DNA from: CAIMUS01 sp046347625
GTDB taxonomy: Bacteria; Pseudomonadota; Gammaproteobacteria; Competibacterales; Competibacteraceae
Direction: 5' to 3'
Assembly: GCA_046347625.1 (NCBI GenBank)
Contig: JAXMFU010000001.1
Span: 1,488,001-1,552,000 of the forward strand
DNA length: 64,000 bases
Made by a program: the position numbers and the translations under genes. Positions 28,305 through 37,025 of the stretch are shown here, in pieces. Every line of letters begins with the position of its first letter. Positions within the stretch are counted from its first letter, which is position 1. Below the pieces are notes generated by a model that saw only the letters and a program-made list of their open reading frames with translations, was not told where the DNA came from and did not search any database.

Positions 28305-29392
28305 CCGAGCTCCTCACGCCACTCCAGGTGGACCTCCTCCGTGCGGCTTTCCTGCGCCATCCCGACGCCCTGCCGGCCTGGCGCCGCTGGCGCGACAGCA
28401 TCGCCTGGAACCAGTACGTCGACCCGGAAGTCTTTGCCTTACTGCCGGTGGTCTACCGCAATCTGCACGGGCTCGGAGCCGACGATCCACTGTTTCCCCG
28501 CTTCAAGGGCATCGCGCGCCAGGCATGGCTGGCCAATCAGCGCTGGATCGCCGAGTTGCAGGACACCCTGGTCCGGTGTGCAGAGGAAGGCGTCGAACTC
28601 CTCGCGCTACCACCAACCCAGCAACTGCTGGGCGATCCCGCGGTAGTCCAGAGTTACCGGCGGCAGCTGGCGTTGGCTGTTCGTCCGGAACAGGCGGAGC
28701 GGGCGGTGCGATGCCTGCTGCATTCGGGTTGGCGGGCGGCGCGGGTGCAACTGCCGTCCGGCCTGGTCGCGGGCTACGTGCGGGGGACCCGTTACCTGTT
28801 GCTGAAAAATGCCAAGCGTGATCCCTTGATGCTGGCCTGGGGATTGGAGTGGTGGTTCGACGATAGCGCCGCATCGGTCTGGCGCCGAGCGCGGCGGCAG
28901 TCCCTCGGCAAACAGCCGATCCGAGGTCTCGATCCCGGCGATGCGCTGGCGTTCGTGCTCCGCCGTTCCCTGGCGGAGACCTCCTTCGGTCGCATCGCCG
29001 AGGCGCTGGCGATCGCCGTTGGCACCGAACTCATGCCCTGGGATCGCCTGTGTGAGACATTTGGACGACATCCCTTGCCAACCGAACGGCTCACGATGCT
29101 TGCTATCCTGCAGCCCTTTTTTGACCGACGGGGACTGACCTATCGGTTAAGGCAATGGTGCGGCGAGTCGCGAACGGAAAGCCGCTGGACGTTGCCAGCG
29201 GGGTCACCCCTCGTGCGCTACGGCCGGGACTGGCAAACCTATCGGCAGGCATGGGGCGACAGCTACCACCCGGCCATGGCCCTGCTCCAGCTTCCAGGCT
29301 ATTTGATGGGCCGATGGCAACTCTCCAGTCCCGCGGAACTCCCCAGGGGCCTGGCCCGATGGCTGTACTTCAAAGGCAAGGACTCGCCCTGA
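28301..29392 (+). CDS. Degenerate nucleotidyltransferase-like protein (operon-closing)
   Basis: 363 residues, starting in the ATGA overlap with the ABC transporter. The arrangement resembles the NTP_transf_5 protein at 18148: helical N-terminus (FALLPVVYRNLHGLG), a core (VELLALPPTQQLLGDPAVVQ) at the position of LLLKGLTLAERCYGD, then LALAVRPEQAERAVRCLLHSGWR. The expected Gly after Lys and the Asp-x-Asp are missing (RRQLALAV replaces WDLDLLV), so nucleotide transfer seems unlikely. It may act as a binding or scaffold subunit. Homology is inferred from layout and weak motif matches; a profile search would be needed to be firm. Last gene of the coupled operon. Confidence 0.6.
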   Translation: MTELLTPLQVDLLRAAFLRHPDALPAWRRWRDSIAWNQYVDPEVFALLPVVYRNLHGLGADDPLFPRFKGIARQAWLANQRWIAELQDTLVRCAEEGVELLALPPTQQLLGDPAVVQSYRRQLALAVRPEQAERAVRCLLHSGWRAARVQLPSGLVAGYVRGTRYLLLKNAKRDPLMLAWGLEWWFDDSAASVWRRARRQSLGKQPIRGLDPGDALAFVLRRSLAETSFGRIAEALAIAVGTELMPWDRLCETFGRHPLPTERLTMLAILQPFFDRRGLTYRLRQWCGESRTESRWTLPAGSPLVRYGRDWQTYRQAWGDSYHPAMALLQLPGYLMGRWQLSSPAELPRGLARWLYFKGKDSP

Positions 29393-29680
29393 TTGGGCCG
29401 GCGCGCGGGGTTGAGAACTATCTCCTGAGAATAGCTTCAGTGGGTGCCATCGCCTCGACAGTGCTTTACGCCGTGGGAACCGGTACGGATGGCTTGACTC
29501 CTAACCGCTTAGCACGCCGTTCACATCTTACCAGGTAAGAAAAACTGTATCAGGAAGGGCTATGAATGTGAAGCTCACACGGCGGTGGATTGGCACAGCG
29601 TGTTCACCGCTGGATCACTCACATCAGGCGGGTACTCGCCTCTCCTTGACAGGATCTCTTGGTGCTCGCTAACGCTCGTG

Positions 29681-30718
29681 TCACAATGGTCGTGTTAACT
29701 CACGGTTCACGAGCGCCTGCAGCCGTTCTAAGGTGGTTTCCGCCTCCCGGACCATCCGTTCGAGCCGCTCACCGGCGGTGGGAAGATCATGGAGGCTCCC
29801 GGCCACTTGCCCGGCAAACGCCGGCAGTACCTCCAGATCGCCGGTCGTGGTTTTCAGGGGAGAATCGGTACTGAATTTATAGACCGGCCGGCCCGCTTCC
29901 CAGGCGACCGCTTCCCGGTCGAATGCCTCCGGGCTATGCCCCAGCAATTGTGACTGGAATTGTGCCGTGATCGCATTGGCAATAACCCGGACCGGTGAGC
30001 GCGGCGGCCAGTTGATGGCGAAGACATCGGTATATACGGTATCGGTGGAGCGGGCGGAGATAATTTTCTGCTTATGCAGAGGGTGAGCGAACGACTCTGC
30101 GGTGGCCAGGAAGGCCGTCCCGCAGTGGATGCCATGCGCTCCCAGCGCGAGCGCCGCCACCAGACTGGCGCCCGAGGCAAAACCGCCGGAGGCGACCACC
30201 GGGACCTTGACGGCCGCGACGACCTCGGGTAACAGCACCAGGGAGGTGACCGTCCCCCGCACGTGGCCGCCGGCCTCGAACCCCTGAGCGATCACCGCCT
30301 GTGCGCCGGCTTCGGCGGCGGCCACCGCCTCCTCGGCCGAGCCGACTTGATATAGAACCCGGCAACCGGCAGCCCGTGCTCGCTGAACCAGGTCGGGTCG
30401 AACCTCCCAGAAAAAACACAAGGAATGTACCCGCGCCTCGAAGCAGACGGCCAGTTCCTCCTCCAACAGGACCGGATCGGTCCCGGCCGGGATCAGGTTC
30501 ACTCCGAACGGCCGGTCGGTATGATCTCGAATCCGGGCGATTTCACCGGCAATCAGTTCCGGGCGCTCGCGCACCATGCCGAGAAAACCATAGCCGCCGT
30601 GGGTCACGACGGCAGTGACCAATTCGGCTCGGGCGACCCCGCCCATCCCAGCCTGCAAAATGGGATAGCGGCATTCCAGAAGTTCGGTCAACGGCGTGTG
30701 TAAGAGTGAGTTTGACAT
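29681..30718 (-). CDS. Nitronate monooxygenase (2-nitropropane dioxygenase family)
   Basis: 345 residues from the ATG at 30718, which has GAGGA eight bases upstream; the upstream GTG-type extension is not needed. FMN barrel motifs: YPILQAGMGGVARAELV, GGYGFLGMVRE, FGVNLIP, VIAQGFEAGGHVRG (with the family His), VPVVASGGFASGASL and ALGAHGIHCGTAF. Oxidises alkyl nitronates; also often a generic flavin oxidoreductase. IS copy 2 lies about 100 bases upstream of its start and may have altered its promoter region. Transcribed away from the IS. No partner gene. Confidence 0.9.
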   Translation of the reverse strand: MSNSLLHTPLTELLECRYPILQAGMGGVARAELVTAVVTHGGYGFLGMVRERPELIAGEIARIRDHTDRPFGVNLIPAGTDPVLLEEELAVCFEARVHSLCFFWEVRPDLVQRARAAGCRVLYQVGSAEEAVAAAEAGAQAVIAQGFEAGGHVRGTVTSLVLLPEVVAAVKVPVVASGGFASGASLVAALALGAHGIHCGTAFLATAESFAHPLHKQKIISARSTDTVYTDVFAINWPPRSPVRVIANAITAQFQSQLLGHSPEAFDREAVAWEAGRPVYKFSTDSPLKTTTGDLEVLPAFAGQVAGSLHDLPTAGERLERMVREAETTLERLQALVNRELTRPL

Positions 30719-30817
30719 AGGTTTATCCTCAGAATGTGGATTCACTCTTTTTCTTCTACCGAAATGGTCGGATTATGTCAGCATAATTTTGCTAAAGAAA
30801 TCTATAGGGTTGCAATA

Positions 30818-32243
30818 CAGCAATTCTCATTTTGGCGATGACGCGCTAGAGTAGCCGCATCACCTTGACCGGAAGTCCCTTAATGAGCGTACCGTTTGGC
30901 CCCTTTGTCTTGACGTTGGACGACATCACCCACCAACTTCGCCGGACCTTCGAGCAGTTTACCGACCCGCGCCAGGGGAAGAACACTCGCTACACGGTGG
31001 TGGACGCAGGGCTGAGCGCCTTCTCCGTGTTTTTCATGCAAAGTCCTTCCTTTTTGGAATACCAGCGCAGCTTGGAGCAAGCCCATGGGATCAGTAACGC
31101 CCAAACGCTCTTTGGGGTCCATCAAATTCCCTGCGACAATCAGATTCGCCACTTGCTCGATGCCACCCCACCGAGTCAGGTGACGCCGATGTTTTCCTAC
31201 CTGTTCGAGGCCTTGAACCAAGCGGGCGTCATCGACCGCTACCGCGCCGTGAACCAGACGCTGCTGCTCGCCCTGGATGGCACGGAGTATTTTTCCTCGC
31301 GCGCCATCCATTGCCCGCAGTGTTCGAGCCGACACCACACCAACGGTCAGGTGACGTATTCCCATACCGCCTTGACCCCGGTGCTGGTCAAGCCGGGGTT
31401 GGATAAAGTCATTCCGCTGGCGCCCGAATATGTCCGCCCCCAGGATGGCGCGGAGAAGCAAGATTGCGAACTCAACGCCGCCAAGCGCTGGCTGGCCCGC
31501 TGGGGCGCCGACTATCGTCCGTTGGGCGTCACCCTGCTGGGGGACGATCTGTACTGCCATGAACCCTTTTGCCGCGACGTGCTGCAGCAGGGAATGGGCT
31601 TCATCCTGGTGTGCAAGCCCGACTCCCACGCTACGGTGTACGAGTGGGTGGACTTTCTCCAGCGCAGCGGCGCGGTGCGTACCGTGGTCCGGCGCCGTTG
31701 GACCGGCCAACGCCGCGAGATCGACACCTATCGCTATGCCGAGTCGATTCCCTTGCGGGAGGGAGAGGACGCGCTGCGGGTTAACTGGTGCGAGCTCACG
31801 ACCACTGATGAGCACGGTAACGTGCTCTATCACAACGCCTTTGCGACGTCCCTGGCGCTCAATGACCGGACCGTGCTGGAGGTCGTCGCGGCCGGGCGCT
31901 GCCGCTGGAAAATCGAAAATGAAAACAACAACACGTTGAAAACCAAGGGTTATCACTTCGAGCACAACTACGGTCACGGTCAGCAGCAGTTGTCATCGTT
32001 ATTGGCCAGTCTCATCCTCTTGGCCTTTCTGGTCCACACCGTATTGGAATGGATGGACGACCAATATCAACTGCTGCGCCAGAAGCTGCCCTCGCGAAAA
32101 CGCTTGTTCAGTGACATCCGCACCTTGACGAGTTACCTGTGCTTCGAGAGCTGGGGAGCCTTGATGACGTTCATGCTGCAAAGCTTCGAGCCGGCTCCCC
32201 CGCCACTAGAAACAGGGTGAAATCGCCAAAATGAGAATTGCTG
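30818..32243 (+). mobile_element. Insertion sequence, copy 2 (1,426 bp, complete, 9-bp target duplication)
   Basis: Same 22-bp inverted ends as copy 1 and flanked by its own duplication gttgcaata at 30809-30817 and 32244-32252. Opposite orientation to copy 1, 26.5 kb away. Inserted in non-coding DNA between the nitronate monooxygenase and protealysin genes. Confidence 0.95.
30883..32220 (+). CDS. DDE transposase of IS copy 2
   Basis: Identical in deduced sequence to the transposase at 2920-4257, with the same Asp, Asp and Glu motifs. Start taken at the ATG 30883 after GGAAG; stop at 32220, 23 bases before the IS end. Intact, probably functional. Confidence 0.9.
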   Translation: MSVPFGPFVLTLDDITHQLRRTFEQFTDPRQGKNTRYTVVDAGLSAFSVFFMQSPSFLEYQRSLEQAHGISNAQTLFGVHQIPCDNQIRHLLDATPPSQVTPMFSYLFEALNQAGVIDRYRAVNQTLLLALDGTEYFSSRAIHCPQCSSRHHTNGQVTYSHTALTPVLVKPGLDKVIPLAPEYVRPQDGAEKQDCELNAAKRWLARWGADYRPLGVTLLGDDLYCHEPFCRDVLQQGMGFILVCKPDSHATVYEWVDFLQRSGAVRTVVRRRWTGQRREIDTYRYAESIPLREGEDALRVNWCELTTTDEHGNVLYHNAFATSLALNDRTVLEVVAAGRCRWKIENENNNTLKTKGYHFEHNYGHGQQQLSSLLASLILLAFLVHTVLEWMDDQYQLLRQKLPSRKRLFSDIRTLTSYLCFESWGALMTFMLQSFEPAPPPLETG

Positions 32244-32564
32244 GTTGCAATATGAGAAATGAAGCAGCCGGTAGTACTAAATTCAATCTGAAGGGCTTTT
32301 ACCGAAGCCGCTTTTTATCCTTCAAAACCATGCGATTTATCGCCCACCCTGAAAAATCACGATAAATACCGGATGAGCAAGGAAATATTAAGAAAATTTA
32401 AAGATATCTTTATAGCTTCCTTAAGCATATGGACTATTCTTAATTTTTAATAAGCCATTGGGTTTCCGCCGGCCCGTCCGGGCCTGAGTTATAGATGGCT
32501 TAGTAAAGCTGTTTGTCCACCTGTGTACAATCAAGAGACGCACTCTTGCGTCACCGTTGAAAAA

Positions 32565-32728
32565 GGGCGTAACCCGTCGAGCGCGCTATGGATCGTCAAG
32601 TGCTGACAACGTCCCTGCAAAGTACCGGTAGGAGCGAGCCCGGCTCGCGACCGCGCCGGCGTGCCGGCGCCCGCTCAAGTCACGAGCCGGGCTCGCTCCT
32701 ACACCAGAGCGGACGACGGGTTACGCCC
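32565..32728. mobile_element. MITE-like element carrying a REP palindrome, upstream of the protealysin gene
   Basis: 164 bp. The ends are perfect 15-bp inverted repeats (GGGCGTAACCCGTCG) and the element is bracketed by the 9-bp direct repeat gttgaaaaa at 32556-32564 and 32729-32737. Inside, 32629-32701 is a long REP-type palindrome (taggagcgagcccggctcg and its complement around a GC-rich loop). No coding capacity. The right-hand duplication abuts the ribosome site of the protease gene, so the insertion replaced the leader of that gene. Confidence 0.8.
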
Positions 32729-32751
32729 GTTGAAAAAGGAGATCGACACTT

Positions 32752-33831
32752 ATGTGCCAGAGTACCAACCATCGACATTCGATTTTCTGCATTTTGCCGC
32801 CCCATATATTGCACGAAATAGCTAAGCATGGAACGTCGCAACGACGGGAAGTGGCGCTACAGACGTTGGGAACTGACCAAACGGTTCGCTCGCTGCGGAC
32901 AATGGCGCTCCAGGTGGCTACTGCTACCCGGGGCCGTCCGCGGGTACCGTCAGTCATGGGAGCGCAAAAGCATCGCACCATCTACGACACTCGCCACACC
33001 GAAACACTGCCTGGCACTATAGTGCGCACCGAGGATGCACAGCCCAGCAACGATCCAGCGGTGGACGAAGCCTACGATGGGCTGGGTGCCACCTTCGACT
33101 TTTATTGGGAAATCTTCGAACGGAACTCTATCGATGATGAAGGAATGCCGTTGAATGCCACGGTACATTTCGGCCAGAACTACGATAATGCCTTCTTCGA
33201 TGGACAGCGCATGGTATTCGGCGATGGTGACGGCGATCTCTTCAACCGCTTCACCATTTCCCTGGACGTCATCGGCCATGAACTGACCCACGGGGTTACT
33301 CAGGATGAAGCCGGACTCACTTATATGGGCCAATCGGGCGCACTGAACGAATCTATGTCCGATGTATTCGGTTCTCTGATCAAGCAGTTCGCTCTTAAGC
33401 AGACGGCGGATCAAGCCGATTGGCTGATCGGCGCCGGCCTGTTCACCGCCCATGTCCATGGAGTGGCCTTGCGCTCCATGAAGGCACCGGGCACCGCCTA
33501 TGACGACCCGGTGCTCGGCAAAGACCCGCAGCCGGCCCATATGAAGAACTTCGTGAGAACCTCTCAGGATAACGGCGGTGTGCACATCAACTCCGGCATC
33601 CCCAACCATGCCTTCCACCTGGTGGCTACCAAGCTGGGTGGCCATGCCTGGGAGAAAGCGGGGCATATCTGGTATGAAACGCTACGTGACCCGAGGCTGC
33701 GGCCCAACAGCGGCTTCAGCGCCTTTGCCCGTCTCACCGCTAATGTTGCCGGGCGACTGTACGGTGGAAACGGTACGGAAGAGAAAGCAGTCCGCGAGAG
33801 CTGGAAGCAGGTTGGAATCGTAATTAAATAG
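32752..33831 (+). CDS. Protealysin-like M4 metalloprotease
   Basis: 359 residues. The zinc site is complete: VIGHELTHGVTQDEAG near residue 177 with the third ligand in GALNESMSDVFG, and the catalytic-side His in GGVHINSGIPNHAFH. There is no signal peptide; the short N-terminal region CILPPHILHEIAKHGTSQRR matches the compact propeptide of protealysin-type M4 enzymes rather than the long thermolysin propeptide. Such proteases are made as inactive precursors in the cytoplasm and matured by propeptide cleavage. The ATG 32752 follows AAGGAG at ten bases. The next gene is an emfourin-like inhibitor, the usual operon partner. A MITE lies 23 bases upstream. Confidence 0.92.
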   Translation: MCQSTNHRHSIFCILPPHILHEIAKHGTSQRREVALQTLGTDQTVRSLRTMALQVATATRGRPRVPSVMGAQKHRTIYDTRHTETLPGTIVRTEDAQPSNDPAVDEAYDGLGATFDFYWEIFERNSIDDEGMPLNATVHFGQNYDNAFFDGQRMVFGDGDGDLFNRFTISLDVIGHELTHGVTQDEAGLTYMGQSGALNESMSDVFGSLIKQFALKQTADQADWLIGAGLFTAHVHGVALRSMKAPGTAYDDPVLGKDPQPAHMKNFVRTSQDNGGVHINSGIPNHAFHLVATKLGGHAWEKAGHIWYETLRDPRLRPNSGFSAFARLTANVAGRLYGGNGTEEKAVRESWKQVGIVIK

Positions 33832-33943
33832 CTTGTGGCTTATCGATAAGGCAGGGAGTTCTCATTCTCCCGCTGAGATCGGGCGTTACTCGCAGAGTCT
33901 TGGTTTTGGCGGGAGAGTGCTTTCCGGCAAATTAGGAGAGTGG

Positions 33944-34369
33944 ATGGGAATGTCCAGATGGCTGTTATGCTGCATTCTTTGGTTATCTTGCAGTTCCTGT
34001 AATTATGTAAGAGATAAAGGTGTTCCTATGCATGTTCAGTTTACGACCGAAGGCGGTATCGCGTATCTCCCGGGCTTAAGCAAACCGGTTACTATCGACA
34101 GCGAGCAACTGGCACCGGCAGAGGCGGCGGAATTGAACCGACTGATCGAAGCCACGCATTTTTTTGAGCGCCCGGCCCAGATAAGGGGGGTCCCCCCGGG
34201 CGCCGCCGACTATCAGCGTTATACCATCGTTGTCGAAGAGGGCGGACGTAAGCATACAGTGCAATTGACCGATCCGGTTCAGGATCCCGAGTTTCAGAAA
34301 CTACTGAATTTTTTAAAGAGCCAAGCCAAAGCGCAACGGGCCGGAGAGCGGGCGCGCTCTTCGGAATAG
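33944..34369 (+). CDS. Emfourin-like protease inhibitor with lipoprotein signal
   Basis: The C-terminal ~110 residues match the emfourin family, protein inhibitors of protealysin: VTIDSEQLAPAEAAELNRL, THFFERPAQ, then GAADYQRYTIVVEEGGRKHT and LLNFLKSQAK. Emfourin genes normally follow protealysin genes, as here. Unusually, the frame from the ATG at 33944 (AGGAG five to six bases upstream) begins with a lipoprotein signal, MSRWLLCCILWLSCSSC, predicting a lipid-anchored form of 141 residues. A second ATG at 34028 with AAGG eight bases upstream would give the ordinary cytoplasmic form of about 113 residues. Both starts look usable, so the gene may yield two products in two compartments. Confidence 0.82.
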   Translation: MGMSRWLLCCILWLSCSSCNYVRDKGVPMHVQFTTEGGIAYLPGLSKPVTIDSEQLAPAEAAELNRLIEATHFFERPAQIRGVPPGAADYQRYTIVVEEGGRKHTVQLTDPVQDPEFQKLLNFLKSQAKAQRAGERARSSE

Positions 34370-34767
34370 GATGTGAGATAGCTCGTTTCGGTGCCTGGTT
34401 CGACCGGCTGTAGCGCGTCTTCCACCATCAGCCGTAAGCGCTTATACGAAATCGCTTCCTGCCGGCGCCGTCGGGTGCGTCGGACGCCCCTTCGCTTGTC
34501 CCCCCGGCCGCCCCACGGCGCGTAGGACGCACCCTGCTTTTCGGAAAAAGTAGGTGCCGTCGGGTGTGTCCTCCGCACCTTCTGATCTGCAGTTCGTAAG
34601 ACACGGCACATGAAGCAATTTCAATTCCATCTAAAGATATCCTTATGGAATTCTGATTTGTATAAACTATTCTCGATTGATAAATAAGCCACTCAATTTC
34701 ACGACACCATCCAGGTTTGGTGGAAAGACGGCTTATACCTCAGCCGGCGTGATGGTAAAGGAACACT
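34370..34767. other. Intergenic stretch
   Basis: No gene seen. It contains a short imperfect direct repeat (gccgtcgggtgcgtc near 34467 and gccgtcgggtgtgtc near 34557) and an AT-rich segment before the patatin gene that could hold its promoter. Confidence 0.4.
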
Positions 34768-36636
34768 ATGGAACCGATGAACCCAAGCGAAGATCTGTCC
34801 TCAGCGAACTCGAATGTTGCGGCGCAACCCAGTGCCATGAGCAATCAAACTCAGCCTCGATCCGCTCGAGTAAAACTTGGTCTCGCGTTATCCGGGGGAG
34901 GTTTTCGGGCTTCATTCTTTCACATCGGGGTGTTGGCACAACTCGCGATGCAGGGGCTGCTGCGGCGGATCGAGGTTATCTCGACCGTTTCCGGCGGGTC
35001 GATCATTGGTGCGCTTTACTACCTTCATGTTAGAAACCTGCTTGAAGCAAAGCCTGATGACACAATCACCGACCAAGACTATAAGGTCCTCATCGAGCGG
35101 ATAGAACAGGATTTCTTCGACGCCGTCAAGGCCAACTTTCGCCTGAACACCTTTGCAAACTGGATCCCCAACCTCCGCACGAAGAATTCGAATTATTCGC
35201 ACAGCGACCGTATCGCCGAGCTCTACGACCAGTGGCTTTACCGTCCTGTCTTTGGCGCTAATGACTCCCGTCCCATCGAGATGAGGCAGCTCCTGATTCA
35301 ACCCGCCGGTGCCCGGACACCGTTCGACCCGGAGCAGGGCAATGGTGCACGGGCCGCCAAGGTTCCAGTGCTCGTCATTAACGCGACCGCACTCAATACC
35401 GGTCACAACTGGCGATTCACGGCTAGACAAATGGGTGAGCCGAGGCTTAGCGAACTGCGTACCCTAATCGACAACAAGCCTATCCGCCTGCGCCGACCGG
35501 AGGACTATAAGGTAGCGCGCCATAAGGATTTTACGCTGGGTCATGCGGTGGCCGCCTCGGCCGCCGTACCCGGCATCTTCACGCCCCTTGCCGTCAGCGA
35601 GTTCTACCCTGACGACATTCGGGTACAACTCGTCGATGGCGGAGTCCATGATAATCAGGGCGTCCAGGGGCTGCTTGACGAAAATTGTACCCATTTCATC
35701 ATCAGCGATGCCTCCCAGCAGATGCAATTCGAGAACGAACCGGCCACTGAGATCAACCAGGTTCTGAATCGCTCGTTTTCTATCGTGGAGGAGGGCATTC
35801 GCGAGGAACAACTCGTACGGTTGTTCCAGATTACAAACGCTAAAACGACCAATGATATAAGTGATTCGCCTGTTGCATTCATGCACTTGCGTCAAGGGCT
35901 GCCGACTAAGGCGCTGGCTTGGGTCGATCCACAAACCGGGAAGCCCGCCGAGCAGGACCAGATCCGACAACCTGAACTGTCAGCCTCCACATTCCACGTC
36001 GATGAGAGGGTACAAGACCGGTTATCCAAGGTCCGTACCGATCTCGATTCTTTTACCGAGGTGGAAGCCTATTCATTGATGCTGAACGGCTATTTAGTCA
36101 CCGGCGCAGTCGTGCCACGGTCAGGTATTGCAAAGCTCGCTCCCACCGAGGTGAAGGTCGATAAGAAAGGCTGGCAGTTCCTGCAGATCGCGCCCTGGAT
36201 GGCGCACCCGCACGAGCAATATCTCGATCAACTGGACGTTGCCCATCGTCAATTCTTCAAGTTTCTTTATCTGATCCGACCCAAACGGTTGGGCATTGCG
36301 GTGCGGACTGTGCTCACCGTCGCTGTGCTTGCATTGTTCGGTGTGCTCATTTGGATACTTTGGAATATCCGTCTTTCGCTCGGCATGCTCGTTCTTCTTG
36401 CAGCGCTCATTGCCCTGTTCTACTACAGTCGCAAGCTCGACATTCTGCCCATCCGCCGCCTGCGCGCGCATATCGATGCTGTAAACCGCTTCGTCGGGCG
36501 AGCACTCCTGTCCTTGATACTTACACCGATCTTGAAACTGCACCTTAGATTCATCGATCCCATCTTTCTCAAGCTGGGAGAGATCTCACGTCTAAAAGGA
36601 GACGAGGCAACGGCAACGAGGACTAAGCCCAGGTAG
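34768..36636 (+). CDS. Patatin-like phospholipase with C-terminal membrane helices
   Basis: 622 residues; ATG 34768 has AAGGA five bases upstream. The catalytic dyad is visible: oxyanion loop LALSGGGFRASFFHIGVL, nucleophile Ser in STVSGGSIIGAL, and Asp in LVDGGVHDNQG. Between them lies a ~200-residue insertion with AAASAAVPGIFTPLAV-like features. Residues ~510-560 form two adjacent hydrophobic helices (TVLTVAVLALFGVLIWIL and LGMLVLLAALIALFYY), so the enzyme is probably anchored in the cytoplasmic membrane rather than secreted like ExoU. Hydrolyses acyl chains of phospholipids by family inference. Stands alone; no CBASS cyclase or type VI genes next to it. Confidence 0.88.
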   Translation: MEPMNPSEDLSSANSNVAAQPSAMSNQTQPRSARVKLGLALSGGGFRASFFHIGVLAQLAMQGLLRRIEVISTVSGGSIIGALYYLHVRNLLEAKPDDTITDQDYKVLIERIEQDFFDAVKANFRLNTFANWIPNLRTKNSNYSHSDRIAELYDQWLYRPVFGANDSRPIEMRQLLIQPAGARTPFDPEQGNGARAAKVPVLVINATALNTGHNWRFTARQMGEPRLSELRTLIDNKPIRLRRPEDYKVARHKDFTLGHAVAASAAVPGIFTPLAVSEFYPDDIRVQLVDGGVHDNQGVQGLLDENCTHFIISDASQQMQFENEPATEINQVLNRSFSIVEEGIREEQLVRLFQITNAKTTNDISDSPVAFMHLRQGLPTKALAWVDPQTGKPAEQDQIRQPELSASTFHVDERVQDRLSKVRTDLDSFTEVEAYSLMLNGYLVTGAVVPRSGIAKLAPTEVKVDKKGWQFLQIAPWMAHPHEQYLDQLDVAHRQFFKFLYLIRPKRLGIAVRTVLTVAVLALFGVLIWILWNIRLSLGMLVLLAALIALFYYSRKLDILPIRRLRAHIDAVNRFVGRALLSLILTPILKLHLRFIDPIFLKLGEISRLKGDEATATRTKPR

Positions 36637-36752
36637 CAGGCTCAGCGGGTGACCGGGCCTGGCCCTGGACTCGCAAGCTCTACAACAGCACCCCATGCTT
36701 TACCTTTCTTTAAGTAATTCAACGTAGGGGAGTCAAGTGAAAAGATGTCCAG

Positions 36753-36913
36753 GGGTGTGATTCAACGTGATGCCGATCGTAGGGCGGATACTGGAGGCGG
36801 TCCGCCGAAAGGGAGTCTTGTAGGGTGGGCACGGCCCACCATGCGACCCGGGGTTCGAAGGAAAACGTGGGCCATGTCCACCCTACCCTGATGCATCACT
36901 TTGAATCACACCC
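36753..36913. mobile_element. MITE-like element, copy A
   Basis: 161 bp bounded by inverted repeats GGGTGTGATTCAA(c)GTG and its complement. Flanks gatgtccag (36744-36752) and gatttccag (36914-36922) match at 8 of 9 bases and look like a diverged target duplication. A second copy at 47708-48038 shares the whole length apart from a nested insertion. No coding capacity. Confidence 0.75.
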
Positions 36914-37025
36914 GATTTCCAGCCTGGATAAGGTGGGGCTTGCGCGCGTCAATAATGGACGGATCGAGCCCGCGCGGTCGCGAGCAGGACCCGCCCCTAC
37001 AGGCGCTTTCAAGAGGCGTGTTCGC

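Noticed and set aside
2897..32243. Composite transposon formed by the two identical IS copies
   Set aside because: Each IS has its own 9-bp duplication and the outer flanks (acggctggg versus gttgcaata) differ, so the 26.5-kb interval did not move as a unit.
36958..37010. Full REP palindrome near the BBE-oxidase gene end
   Set aside because: Only one arm (gatcgagcccgcgcggtcgcg) resembles the REP sequences at 32629 and 47838; no paired arm found.
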